Shown piece by piece: positions 55,101 through 64,000 of a stretch of 64,000 nucleotides of DNA (positions within the stretch are counted from its first letter, which is position 1; each line of letters starts with the position of its first letter). The notes under the pieces were generated by a model, which saw nothing but the letters and a program-made list of their open reading frames with translations, did not search any database and was not told where the DNA came from. Where the stretch lies: contig CP110630.1 of the NCBI GenBank assembly GCA_026210745.1, forward strand, positions 1,736,001 through 1,800,000, in the 5' to 3' direction. The translations under genes and the position numbers were made by a program. Source of the stretch: Exobasidium rhododendri. Its lineage: Eukaryota; Basidiomycota; Exobasidiomycetes; Exobasidiales; Exobasidiaceae.

Positions 55101-55184
55101 CTTCAGGAGACCGACGGTTTCAAAGTCGATTGGCAGATTGATGGGTCCATCACGAGATGAGGGCTCATGGTGTGGAATACCCAT
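52107..55184 (-). CDS. NBR1-family selective autophagy receptor, 1025 aa
   Basis: Intron-free; start set at 55184 (MGIPHHEPSSRDG), with the frame open further upstream. The N-terminus may hold a diverged PB1-like region (ITYDQLVKKVKTAALRQLNF, about 45-70). Two ZZ zinc fingers follow at about 500-545 (CNICSHVIVGTRHKCANC) and 570-615 (CDGCDRSLAGPRFKCIGC). The four-tryptophan NBR1 domain lies at about 795-910 (FEKTWKVKNTGTKVWP, STNGWNNGRW, GRRFGQQFWCKVHIVD). The acidic C-terminus has DDEDDYEIIEP, a good LC3/Atg8-interacting motif. NBR1 proteins bring cargo to autophagosomes, or in S. pombe to endosomes through ESCRT. The domain set supports the call strongly. Confidence 0.9.
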   Translation of the reverse strand: MGIPHHEPSSRDGPINLPIDFETVGLLKERSFSPLGLLQMENSAEITYDQLVKKVKTAALRQLNFIQLVQADNIEVFIKSMTKSFPAYIGPVPLSKNVNVMGFINRARSDALPLKVEVWGKNDMSSPSHAYFRSISGKPERSIQTKVLHIEASELQEKAQGSVNTSSLTKDTVYKFTADLLTAQCIRAFRKDFERRILECYGLVQKDLFKVEIFFQRIIAASEAVDASKNQKSKISFEEKVLSFVEKDKVLRVNFRILPATVRKGKETAKDASQTVASAISSSVPVTEKRSEPLAFGAKSAFGHRPASTAPPLVAISPATSAFNQFVRAQPVRMSDAGSATSFKTLHDGFYEAVKQASERVEPVRQFLGQPPYCPLSNFKAPPHASASTKVTPSKDVEEGPKDTTAVPAFQSRAVSVDQKAVVLGKVEQMLSTFMINLNQTLLANFGDDASTLSIESLPASQAHATLATEMEREEVKAPVGAREASTAAPLPNVGQQQRGANTLHNACCNICSHVIVGTRHKCANCPDWDCCDKCRETASVAHPGHHLMAITSNNVIRGSIRPKEWPQHYNIICDGCDRSLAGPRFKCIGCEDFDWCADCEADPSVLHNFGDHHIFLKINKPFESKRVEHFALQGKEIVGEMQEREDNRSTFRHLKHHRVHRKVEALPREEELPITKMLSRSTLEDDPMMENKGDHVVSLPTLTPEAKHSVVTSMKRSERADDENVYEVESKKTAKGSRYSVGNVQEQLAALTTEAQKLPGAELVPSDKTIKATTLTTPEEEGEGESEKEEYGMQVVSDVNMPDGTKVVAGSQFEKTWKVKNTGTKVWPASTCIRMTSSTNGWNNGRWSTTLRQSVAPEHAIEISVSDLEAGEQLGDQSVYFRLELPSFGNVQGRRFGQQFWCKVHIVDGSGSVDGGSFVSARGEKGGQGPSVLAGEGGGVEGGSSQQDGSDHSLGSSLFQLPKAPESVGGVSEGGAPTSTRTTTEGGEEEADSVISFASSDDDNDDEDDYEIIEPTSDGEDDDE

Positions 55185-55596
55185 GCTGATAAGGGGAATG
55201 GGTGATTCGACCCTGGAAGTTGCGCTGTGTTGCGGGGGTGTGATTGTATAGAGGAGAAAGGGGCAAGGAATCGACGTGGTAATAACCTTGCCTGGATGCC
55301 ACAGGGTGTGTGTGGTTGTGCGCAAGAGAGGAAAACAGAGGTTCCGACCCAGTCTGGGGTAGTCGGTCCTTTTTCGGTTCAAGTGTCTCGATATCAATCA
55401 CCCCTCTTCGTTACATTGTGCCGCTCAGCCTCAGCCATTCAATGTGGTGATCCAATTCAAGCCGCGCGGTGTGTCGCACGGACATCAAAGACTTCCCTTT
55501 TCGTTCGACGCACGAATCCACGTGTGTCGCTGTCCGTGACTCTAGGCTACAACCTACTCTCCCATCGCTTTGACTCCAAGGAGAACTTGTGAGGAT
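55185..55596. other. Divergent promoter region of NBR1 and MED18
   Basis: 412 bases between divergent starts. The NBR1 frame stays open to 55397 without a better start. No TATA seen. Confidence 0.4.
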
Positions 55597-56630
55597 ATGG
55601 CAGCAAAGCGACCGCAGGGTGCAGGTCAGTCTGGAGCTCAAAGTAATGCTGCTCCTCCCGCTACCCACATATATGCATCCTCTATAGCTGTTCCGATCCA
55701 GTCTAACATCGCCCATCTCGAATCGCGACTCAATCAGCTTTCTCAACAAATTTCCTCCTTTTTGCAACGAGATGTAGTTCTTTCTCGCATAGATGATACG
55801 AATCCACAAAGAGTAGAGCTGGAGGCAAGCGATTCGAGCTTTGCCCCAATACGTAGGGCAAGGGTTCAATCAAGACTGCATGTAAGATTTCAAAATCATA
55901 AGACGGATCTGCGTGTGTACTCACAGGGAGGGAGCGGTGCATACAAAGACTCGAACTTGGTGAATATTCGGAGTTTGATATCGGTCAGCTTGGAGAACGG
56001 TGATGCACAAGAAGAGGATGACTATGATAACGAAGTGAATGACTATGGAGAGGATAGCAATGGTGAGGCAGCAACTCTGCATCAGGGAATAGCGGCCGAG
56101 CAAGGCGAGATGTTGCCGGACGAAATCGATGCCGGTAGAAGCCACTGGCGACAAATAACCCTCGCGATGGGATGGATGTGAGCAGCTGTGAGGCACAATC
56201 CCACAAGATGTATCAGCGCGACTGATAACATTCTCTGTCCCATTCCTAGACCGCATCATACTGTAGTACGCAGTGGTCATTGCTTCACGATTCGCCACGA
56301 TACGACTTTGTTGGTGGAAGTGTTCTTGTTCCATCTACTCAAAGTAAGACGCAGCAAGATGATGTTGTTCCAGGAAAGAAGTATTGACTCTGACAGGCTG
56401 TTCTCCCCTCGTTTCACCCGTCTCAGTTTAACGAAGACACAAAACCGGTGACGTTGCAACGATTATCCAACACCAGAGTACTTCAAGCCGTCGTGACGAT
56501 TACTTTACCTGGAAAAGGCGAAAGTGGCTCAGTTGACCTAGCGAAATTATCAGAACGAGCACATGAACATATTGTCAAGCTGCAAGAATCTCTACGAGGT
56601 CTTGTAGATCTCAGCAGGGATATCGACTGA
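55597..56630 (+). CDS. MED18: Mediator head subunit MED18, 292 aa
   Basis: Three exons: 55597-56177, 56250-56343 and 56427-56630; phases sum to 293 codons. Residues 35-60 (SNIAHLESRLNQLSQQI) correspond to the MED18 N-terminal helix, followed by VVLSR and RVQSRLHVRFQ strands and an acidic insert (residues 140-165). After the first intron comes MGWIPHHTVVRSGHCFTI, which parallels the human MED18 segment around MGFRMDHEFVAKGHLFR. The end ARRANGED as LQAVVTITLPGKGESGSVDL and IVKLQESLRGLVDLSRDID matches the last strand and helix. MED18 joins the Mediator head with MED20 and contacts RNA polymerase II. The call rests on recalled alignment, so moderate certainty. Confidence 0.72.
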
Positions 56631-56891
56631 GGTCACTCCCTTTTCTGCATTCTCCCTCATTCCCTCAATATCCCCCTTCCGTGGCCCGCAATTGTACCAT
56701 ACATCACCTTCGTCAGGACCGGCTTTGCGCGAGAAATTGTAAATTGAATTGGCTGAATGGCGCTGTACATTGATCAGGTAAGGATACAATAGGATGTGGT
56801 GCTGAATCCGACATGGAAGAGAGGATATTGGAAAGAAAAGAAAGGTAAGGGGTGGCAAAGAGGGGGCAAAGTCGCAGAACGGCAATGTTTC

Positions 56892-58731
56892 TTAGTGCGA
56901 GCGGGCGCCGTCTTTCATACCCTTGAGCATGAAGCTCTCATAGCTTGTCTCAGTTCCAGACAGATCGACGTCGTACAACTGTACCTTGGAAAAGCCGACG
57001 AGCGCTTTCCTCCAGTAGCATATAGCACTAGCAGGCGTAATGTACCTCTCTCGGAAGAATGCCCACTGATTGTCTGCAATCTTCTTTGCCAACTTGTCGT
57101 TCTTTAGCAGACGATCCATTGTTTCTGGCAGCCTTTCCCACGTTCGATCACGACCGATCTCTCTGCCATCCCCGTCGTGCACGAGAATCCCCTTGTCTTC
57201 TGTCGGCTCGCCTATCGCCGGTGGAACATAGACGATATTCTGATCAGGACTGCTCCAGTCGGCGTTATAGAGGTGAGTCCAATGTTGAAGGTAGCGAGGT
57301 TGATGTGTCACGATTACAACGCGGCAATTCTGTAAGTATCGAAGCCTTCCACTGTAAGTGTTACCTTCTGGGAACCCGTGGAACTTCCACTTGCAGTGAT
57401 CTTCCATTGCGACTGGGTGAGATTCGGGTGCTGTCCGAGAGAGGTAAGAAGGTGGTGGTTAGTGCCAAGTATCTATGAATATGCCGCCGTCTCTCTTCTC
57501 AACATCACAACTCACATGACCAGTCAATACCAAGGACATCGCTCCAATCATATCCCTTAGCAGACCCCATGAGAGCTTCTCGATCTGCCGTGCCTACCCT
57601 CATAGAACCTCTCCAGAAAAGCTTGTTGACCTTGCCTTCCCAGCCTACTTCATTTTCCACTTTTGCCGTCCGTTCTCTGATCTCTTGATACGATCCAACG
57701 TGCTGCAAGCAACAAAATGTGCGTCTCAATATCCCGTCTTCTAGTCGACTCGGTTGCAGACGAATATTACTCACCTCTGGCCAGCTCCACCAACCGTAAT
57801 CTGGCATCAGCCAAACATCTTCAAGATCTGGACTTCGATCCAAACTGAACTTCCCTCGGCTTCCCCAATCCATCATTCCCATGCAGAATTCGACGTTCGG
57901 CAATCTTTCTTTGGACGTAGAAACTGCCAAATGCAGCAGAGCTAGGGCAGCCTGACTGCGGCTGAAGTCACTCTGCTGATAGTACTTCAAATAGACCCTG
58001 TTGTTGTAGACAACGACTCTCGCATGCGTCCAGATGCCATCATCGCAACTGCAACGAAGTGGTGAGAGTATATTTTAGCACGAAATCACTCACTTGAAAC
58101 GGAAACATCAATTCTGCTCACCTGTATTCTAGATACTCTTTGTCAAATCTATACAAAGAGAGAGGGAGAGAGTAAAGAGGAGAGTGTAACGGGTCAGGAT
58201 TACCAACGCTACTTTCTCTTTCAGTGACCATGGGGAACATCTCGCTCACTTTTGCTTCTCAGTAAAGTACGTTTGACTCCGATCAATCTCTTTGTAAAGA
58301 TCTGGGAAGAATGCATCACACTCATCTTCCGTCATCGTTAGGTCATCGGGGTTAAATGGTGTATTATATGTGAGTCCTACTCTTCCGCTCCCTTTGGCCC
58401 ATTGATTTTCTGTTGACACTGGCGTATAATTTGCATTGACAATAGCTGCAGATTTAGAAGTGCCCCACGTTGCAGGGAGGAGCTTGTCGGTGTACTTGCC
58501 AACCCTCTGAGCAGCAGCTCGGAGTGTGGACGACTCTTCTTCTTCAGAGGCTGCATTGCCCCATATACCGAACAGCAGGAAGAAGAAGAACGTCCCTAGA
58601 GCGATAAGAGCCCATCGAGCTCTTGCTCTTCCAAAGGCAACACTCGATTTCGGATGTTCATGGCTGTTCGTTGTGGGCGAAGGTAGACCACTATCCTGCG
58701 AAGGAACAATAGTGTAGCCGAAGATGGCCAT
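56892..58731 (-). CDS. GT90 (CAP10-type) glycosyltransferase, type II Golgi membrane protein, 502 aa
   Basis: Five exons: 58731-58250, 58148-58122, 58048-57775, 57702-57516 and 57430-56892. Exon 2 is only 27 bases and is needed for frame. A cytosolic leader of about 40 residues precedes a signal-anchor (LIALGTFFFFLLFGIWG, about 42-58). The stem and a conserved N-terminal block (LTMTEDECDAFFPDLYKEID) follow. The catalytic part has SWPEHVGSYQEI, KLFWRGSMRVGTADREAL and FPEGNTYSGRLRYLQNC, the GT90 signature. GT90 enzymes in basidiomycetes include Cryptococcus Cap10 and Cxt1, xylosyltransferases for capsule and glycolipids. Acceptor cannot be told. Convergent with MED18, 261 bases apart. Confidence 0.88.
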
Positions 58732-59581
58732 ACTCTTTCGGTCGTCCTTTTATGCTGAGTGACGTGGAATTTGTAGCAAGAATGACGACGCCAATGTATG
58801 CCAGACTTTGCTCTCTGATACACTATAGCGAGAAGTAAAGCGATTGACGTTGATTACCCCCCTTCGACTCGATGAACAAAGGCAAAGGCACAACTTGATG
58901 TCGCAGGTCCCCTAGACTCCCTCGTTGGTCAGTAGAATTGACGGGTGGTGCGCTGGCTGCTGTTTGCTGGCTGTCAACAAGTGCTGGTCGTTGGTGGGAG
59001 TGCGGACAGTCGGAAGGACACAGCGCCAAGTCAAAAGATTTTTTAGACGCGGACTTCTTTATTTCTCTCATATGGTTGTCTGTTCTGCATAGCCTCAAGT
59101 CGTGTACCATTATACACATGCTCATAATGAAAATGAGACTGCCCGAAGAAATTAAGTTTATTAATAAAGACGAAGCGCGTGAACGTCACTTGGAATCGAA
59201 ACCCCTTCCCTATAGCCCAGACGACCTTGTGTGTTCGATCAATTTGACCCACAGGGGGCACGCTCGACCTTCGTTGACAAAGAGATGATGCTCGTCATTG
59301 AATTTGACGCTCTAAATCATTCTTTATTTGATCTGACTGATTCCCTCGATATCAATAGACCCGCATCCTTTGAAAAAAAAGTATATGACTAAACTCAACA
59401 GGCTGTCTTTTTGTACATGAAGAGCATCTATTGCGCCTGCTGAGCCACGTGATACACAAGGTCTGTGGTCTCCCTCACTTTTTGGCTTCCCAGTCGCAGA
59501 TGATTCTCGCCGTTCTAGTAAGTTGGGCTAGGACGCCCCTCTAAGTCGCTACCTTGGCATACCTGTCTTCCTGCACTCGCC
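58732..59581. other. Divergent promoter region of GT90 and uS7m genes, 0.85 kb
   Basis: Between divergent starts. Frames at 58823-59125, 58938-59288 and 59043-59261 overlap on opposite strands and have no support. No RNA gene or repeat recognised. Confidence 0.4.
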
Positions 59582-60424
59582 ATGTTCGCTACGGCATCCA
59601 CCTCTGCTCTTCGGGTTTCCAGCAAAAGTCTATGTCACTCTCTGCCGGCTGTTGCTGTCTCAAGGCGTTGTCTTTCCTCGACGATCACACGTTGGGCAGA
59701 ACAGGAGGACGATCACTCTACACCTGCTCGAGCTCATCGCCAGGACACTCCAGCAAGTCGAATTGCCGGCGGAACCGATGTGAATCCAGTTAATGGCTCG
59801 TCTCGTAATTCAAGCACGGAAGCGGCCAAGTCAGCTCGACTACGAGGGGCAGACAAGCTGGCTACTTTAGCTGAAAGACTTACTACGTCTGACTCCATTA
59901 GCTCTCTTTCTTCATTTGATATGCCAGAAATGGCTAGTCCTCCTACCGTTGCAACGAGCGGCTTTGCAGCTCCATCTGGCTATACAACAGAAACCCTACC
60001 ACTGAAAACAGATCCAACCCTGGAAGCATTTGTCAATAATCTCATGAAAGATGGCAAGAAGGCGTCAGCTACCCGCCACATTCTCGACATGATGCAATAT
60101 CTCGCCAAAGCTCTACACGCTGATCCACTCCCTGCTGTGAGAGCCGCCATCGAAGCTGCAGGGCCTCTTGTGCGAATGCAATCGCGAAAGTCAGGCGGAA
60201 AGAACGTCGCTGTCCCGATGGCCTTGGGTCCTCACCAAAGCAGAAGAAAGGCGATAGTAGCCATCATTGCAGCAAGCAAGAAACGTAGTGAAAAGCAGCT
60301 CAGTGTCCGACTGGCGAGAGAAATCATCGCAGTGTTAGAGGGTAGTAGTTCCACCCTACAAAAGAAAGAAGAAGCTCATCGTCTCGCCATGGTCAATCGT
60401 AGTAATACAAGCGTGCGTATCTAA
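59582..60424 (+). CDS. RSM7: Mitochondrial small-subunit ribosomal protein uS7m (RSM7), 280 aa
   Basis: Intron-free. Residues 1-37 are basic and Ser-rich without acids (MFATASTSALRVSSK, SRRCLSSTITRWAE), a mitochondrial presequence. A Ser/Ala-rich linker extends to about 140. The S7 domain follows: FVNNLMKDGKKASATRHILD, PAVRAAIEAAGPLVRMQSRK, HQSRRKAIVAIIAASKKRSE and LSVRLAREIIAVLEG, in bacterial S7 order. It binds the 3' major domain of the mitochondrial small rRNA and helps build the decoding head. Confidence 0.9.
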   Translation: MFATASTSALRVSSKSLCHSLPAVAVSRRCLSSTITRWAEQEDDHSTPARAHRQDTPASRIAGGTDVNPVNGSSRNSSTEAAKSARLRGADKLATLAERLTTSDSISSLSSFDMPEMASPPTVATSGFAAPSGYTTETLPLKTDPTLEAFVNNLMKDGKKASATRHILDMMQYLAKALHADPLPAVRAAIEAAGPLVRMQSRKSGGKNVAVPMALGPHQSRRKAIVAIIAASKKRSEKQLSVRLAREIIAVLEGSSSTLQKKEEAHRLAMVNRSNTSVRI

Positions 60425-60474
60425 TCGATGCTGGCTAAACAAACCAAATGTACAATTACTAAATTAGCAATGCT

Positions 60475-61042
60475 TCACAATGGAACACTTCCCTCTGAGA
60501 TCTTCCTTTTCCGACAACCGCTTTTCTTGCGTTTCAACCGTATCGCTGCCGAGTGTTTTACCGCTCTATTCTTCACCCGTTGAGGTATGGTGACCCAGTA
60601 TCTTGCCTCTTCTTCTCCGTGTAAGATCTGAACATCTTTGCAAGTAAATCTATCGCTTGCTGACTTAGGCAGTTGGTCCATTAGGCGCTTGGCCATACCA
60701 CTTGATGAGGCTCGTATATAGGCAGCGACCTGTTGATCTGGTTGCATTAGCCACCGAATCTGATCAAAGCCACTCATTAAGCATGTGATTACTCACATTG
60801 TCATGCTCTACAGATGTGACCTGTAGATAATGACAGCTTCGTGGGACCAGCTGTTCTATAGAGCTTACGATTGCGAGCTTGATTGCAGATTGAGTCGTGC
60901 TATCGCTGCCTGCGAAGATGAGGCTGACCTTTAAAATGACAGAAAGAGGATAGGCCGGCTGCTGGCTTTCCGTGGGTACCACTGGCTTAATCTGTACTCC
61001 TTTGGCCTGTATTTTGCGAGGCAAGAAGGTGAAAGAGGTCAT
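60475..61042 (-). CDS. Small basic hypothetical protein, 166 aa
   Basis: Two exons: 61042-60797 and 60729-60475, phase 0 intron of 67 bases (GTGAGT..CAACAG). The N-terminal half is a strand-helix-strand pattern (PLSVILKVSLIFAGSD, SAIKLAIVSSIEQLV, CHYLQVTSVEHD). The second half has WVTIPQRVKNRAVKHSAAIR and a Lys/Arg-rich C-terminus (RLKRKKSGCRKRK). The alpha-beta pattern and basic end recall small RNase P/MRP subunits of the Rpp14/Pop8 type, but this is only a fold-level guess. It lies 50 bases from the uS7m stop, convergent. Confidence 0.55.
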
Positions 61043-61278
61043 AAGATATGCATGGCCGCTTTGGCAGCTTTAGATTAGACAGTGTGTGCGTCTATTGAAG
61101 GAAGAAATGGGCGGTGTGAGGAGGGGATAGGAGGTTCTTCTGGACGGGATCCACTGCAGAGCGCGTTGTGTCCACAAGAGGAAGATTTGTATATTTTAGA
61201 GAGTGGTGCATGTCAATTCGACTTGCCTCTCCATTCTGCATCACTTCGATAGTAGGCAGCTGAGTCTTCTTTTTTGCA

Positions 61279-62823
61279 ATGAAGATGCTATCGCTGCTCA
61301 GACTGCAAAGACGTGCTGATCACCGCCGTTACTACTCATTCTATCCACCTCCTGAACCGTTCCATTCACAAACCATCCGACCTTTAGACTCTTCGCCTTC
61401 TTCCAGTGCAGCTAGCAGCAGCAAGACATCTTCGGCAAAGAGTAGTGGGGCACCATCGCTCTCCTCTCTCTCTACTTTCGGTGCATCACCAGATCTCCTG
61501 TCTTCATACCTGACTCTTCCGCCAACACAGCTCACTCTCTCTTCACTGCTGAAGTTGGGCGGCTCACCGGGTGTCCCACCTCGAGAGACTCAAGTGCTCC
61601 ATTCAGCTCGTTTTACAGCTACTGAGCTTCCTATCCGTTTGGCAAGAAGAGTCGATCAATACCGCTCCCTTCCCTTTATCGTCGGCTCGAACCCATACAT
61701 CAGCAAAATAGCAAAGTTTTATGCGTCAAGTTTCGATAGTCTCGCAAGCTTGCCTGATATCAAATCTCTAGAAGACAATGAAAAATTCACTGAGAAACTC
61801 GATGAAATGGTCAACCTTCATTCTGAGAATATACCAACATTGGCAAGGGGGTTCTTGGAATGCAAGAAGTACATGTCCTCAAATGCGATAAGCACCTTCT
61901 TAGACGGAGCCATTCACTCAAGGATAGGAATACGACTGATCGCAGAACAGCATTTAGCGCTGTCACACGCCCATAAGATAAACAAAGCAGCACATCCAAG
62001 CTCCGTCGGGATCATCGACACAGAGATCAACGTATACCGACTGCTTCTCAACTGTGCTGAATTCGTTGGAGAGCTATGTGAGAGTACGCTTGGCACGAAG
62101 CCAGAACTCCGCATCGAGGGCGATCGTGAAGCCACCTTTGTCGGCGTCGGCAGTCACTTGGTGAGTGCGCTCGCTATGTCCCACAAACATCGCCGTGTGA
62201 AGACTCTCACTAATTGTCGTGCTTCCACTACTGCTGTTCTCTTGCCCTTCTCTTCCCTCGATGCAGTCATATATCATCACGGAACTTCTGAAGAACAGTT
62301 ACCGAGCGACAGTCGAGCGACACGCCAAGAAGCAAGACGCATTCTCCACAAGCAATCGAGGTGGCAGTTCTTCCGACAAAGCAATCCCACCAATCTTCAT
62401 CTCTATTGCGAAATCGAGCACGTCGCTGTCCATTCGGATACGTGATCAGGGTGGTGGAATCTCTCCAAAGAACCTCCCTCAGATATTTCAGTACACGTTC
62501 ACTACAGCCGGTTCTTCTGGCGAGGAAGAAAGCAAAAAGAGTTCAGGAGAGGAAGAAGCGGGTCCATATTCAATGCAAAGTATGGCAGGTGGGGGTGGGG
62601 GTATTGGTGATCTAGATGGGCTGGGTGCCCTTCAGGGTCTCGGGGGCGGAGACGTCGGATTGACCAGTGGATTGGGCACGCTGGCAGGGCTGGGATATGG
62701 TCTTCCGATGAGTCGCATCTATGCAGAACACGGAAGGGGAGAGCGCTTGATATCGTCAGTCTATACGGCCATGGCTGCGATACGTACATCAAGATCAGGG
62801 CCAATTTGCTGGCAGAGCAGTGA
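61279..62823 (+). CDS. Mitochondrial PDK/BCKDK-type protein kinase, apparent C-terminal frameshift
   Basis: Exons 61279-62160 and 62267 onward; the intron is phase 0 (TTG|GTGAGT..GCAG|TCA). A basic presequence (MKMLSLLRLQRRADHRRYYS) and a long Ser-rich linker precede the four-helix domain (ARRVDQYRSLPFIVGSNPYI, FLDGAIHSRIGIRLIAEQHL). The ATPase domain has the N box SYIITELLKNSYRATVE, G1 IRIRDQGGGISP and G2 GYGLPMSRIYAE. Between G1 and G2 is an unusual Glu/Ser and Gly-rich insert (62514-62693). After IYAEH the same frame gives unrelated residues to a stop at 62879-62881, while the next frame reads LDIVSLYGHGCDTYIKIRAN and stops at 62821-62823, which is what the family has. So either a one- or two-base frameshift near 62730-62747 or a sequence error. 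Relatives inactivate pyruvate or branched-chain keto-acid dehydrogenase. Confidence 0.82.
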
Positions 62824-63031
62824 AGTCTTTTGGGAAGGGGTAGGGGCGTCATTGTGTGCATGTATCATTATTCGGTGTTGAAAATACAGTAGAGCAAAGG
62901 GGGGAAAAGAATGAGAAAGCTTGTGCAGAAAGAGGCAGACTTATTGATACAAGAGTAGAGCTGGTGTACAGATGTGTGAGGGAGATCAAGAGGGACAGAA
63001 AAGTGACGCAGTCGAGGGGAAAGAGGTGAGA

Positions 63032-64000
63032 TCACAGGCTGTCGCCGGGGTTGTCGGCGTCCATTCGAGGGTGAAGCATGATCGACACCTTATTCGAACT
63101 GGCGACGGCTCGCTCGTTCATGGTAGAATCATCCGCTAAGTTTTCACTTTGTGGCTCGGCTGTCTCTTGCGTAATGTCACCGCGGACCTGTATGATGTAC
63201 TGCTCCTTCACCATCTTCTTGAGGACCTTTTCGATGATCGCCTTTTCTGCATCATACTGAGCTTGAGCATCGTTTGCATCCTCATCTACTGTCTGCTCGA
63301 GGTACCATTCCACCAGTTCGTCGCGATCTATGCCCTCATATGTGCTACGCTCCACTTCATTCACCCTCAAGATGATCAGGTTGGTGATCGCTGCATACTT
63401 GTCTGATGTGATGGTGATCTTTGGCTTGCTGGAAGGATCTCGCGAGGATCTTATCGTGCCTGCTGACGTAGCTCTACCGGCTGCCGTGAGGGGTGCCATG
63501 GAGGACATGGAAGACGACTGATCCATCCTCTGCTGCTGCTGCGACTCCTCTTCTTCTTCTCTCTCTTCTTCCTCCACCACCTGCCTCTCGATCCTCCTAG
63601 CTTCTTGTGCGGCCATGTCCATTCGATTCATCGCATCATCATCGTCGTCGTCGTCATCTTCTTCGCCCAGGTCGATGTCGTCCTTTTCAACGTGAATGAT
63701 ACTCTGCTTCAACAGACTGTATGCTTCCCTGACAAACTCAGGCAGGACAGTGTTGACGCAATGAACCCTTGCAATCGCTTCACTCAACCGGATCAAGCTT
63801 TCCAGCTGTCGGACGGTGATTCGATAGCTGTTCTTCCCACCCATAGCCCCGCCGGAGCCGGTCCCGAAGCCAGAGTCATCCTGTCGCAGGATACGGTACT
63901 TCTCCACCAGGACATCGCTTGCTTCTGGCGTCAATTTTGGCTCGAACGTCTTGGCGTACTTGATGAATCGCTGGACTGACTCGGTGTTAAACTCTGGCGA
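63032..64000 (-). CDS. MCM6: MCM6 replicative helicase subunit, C-terminal part (runs off the window)
   Basis: About 322 residues are inside the window, all one frame on the minus strand, open at 64000. The visible part begins FIKYAKTFEPKLTPEASDV and continues VEKYRILRQDD, SYRITVRQLESLIRLSEAIA and EAYSLLKQSIIHVEKDDID, the AAA+ lid and the MCM6-specific end of the helicase domain. An Asp tract and Glu/Gln-rich linker follow, then the C-terminal winged-helix domain (KYAAITNLIILRVNEVERS, YDAEKAIIEKVLKKMVKEQY). MCM6 is part of the MCM2-7 ring that unwinds DNA at replication forks; its C-terminal winged helix is known to contact Cdt1. The Walker motifs lie outside the window. Confidence 0.93.
   Translation of the reverse strand, partial: SPEFNTESVQRFIKYAKTFEPKLTPEASDVLVEKYRILRQDDSGFGTGSGGAMGGKNSYRITVRQLESLIRLSEAIARVHCVNTVLPEFVREAYSLLKQSIIHVEKDDIDLGEEDDDDDDDDAMNRMDMAAQEARRIERQVVEEEEREEEEESQQQQRMDQSSSMSSMAPLTAAGRATSAGTIRSSRDPSSKPKITITSDKYAAITNLIILRVNEVERSTYEGIDRDELVEWYLEQTVDEDANDAQAQYDAEKAIIEKVLKKMVKEQYIIQVRGDITQETAEPQSENLADDSTMNERAVASSNKVSIMLHPRMDADNPGDSL

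Noticed and set aside
1-64000. tRNA genes, rRNA, CRISPR arrays
   Set aside because: Scanned by eye for B-box-like sequences and regular repeats; hits such as 41238 and 47868 lie inside coding exons. A tRNA scan could still find one that I missed.

Overview
The window is a gene-dense piece of a nuclear fungal chromosome. Short introns (mostly 45-90 bases, GTGAGT-type donors), CAP10-type glycosyltransferase, NBR1 with ZZ domains, Zn2Cys6 factor, MFS exporter and BRE4-type transporter all point to a basidiomycete. The gene style fits Ustilaginomycotina, but this is inference and no species is claimed. All coding models below were built by hand from splice signals and frame continuity; exon phases were checked and add up for the multi-exon genes.

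Layout. 1-497: 5' part of an ISWI-accessory (Itc1/ACF1, WAC domain) gene on the minus strand. 1.7-3 kb: coiled-coil protein. 3.1-7.6 kb: large six-exon BRE4/ArAE transporter. 8-9.9 kb: possible bZIP-like regulator. 10.8-12 kb: single-pass membrane protein. 13.5-15.9 kb: unrecognised six-exon gene. 16.1-18.1 kb: RING E3. 18.8-20.6 kb: MFS exporter. 20.9-21.6 kb: Ser-rich protein. 23-25.2 kb: Zn2Cys6 transcription factor. 25.4-25.8 kb: small Ser-rich protein.

27.2-36.2 kb is the accessory-looking part. Two unrecognised genes diverge from a gap of about 215 bases. The plus-strand one is split by a whole-looking Ty1/copia retrotransposon (29649-34504) with 264-base LTRs that look identical and a 5-base target duplication, so the insertion is recent.

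36.7-64 kb is conserved housekeeping with some novel genes: OLA1 GTPase, a collagen-like His-rich membrane protein, a Ran1/Ksp1-like kinase, a small hypothetical protein, a membrane-anchored VWA protein, SLY1 (ER-Golgi SM protein), an NBR1 autophagy receptor, Mediator MED18, a GT90 glycosyltransferase, mitochondrial ribosomal protein uS7m, a small basic protein, a PDK/BCKDK-type mitochondrial kinase with an apparent C-terminal frameshift, and the 3' end of MCM6. The genes do not form one pathway; secretion (SLY1, GT90), autophagy (NBR1), transcription/chromatin (MED18, Itc1) and replication (MCM6) are simply neighbours. No rRNA, tRNA or CRISPR array was recognised.
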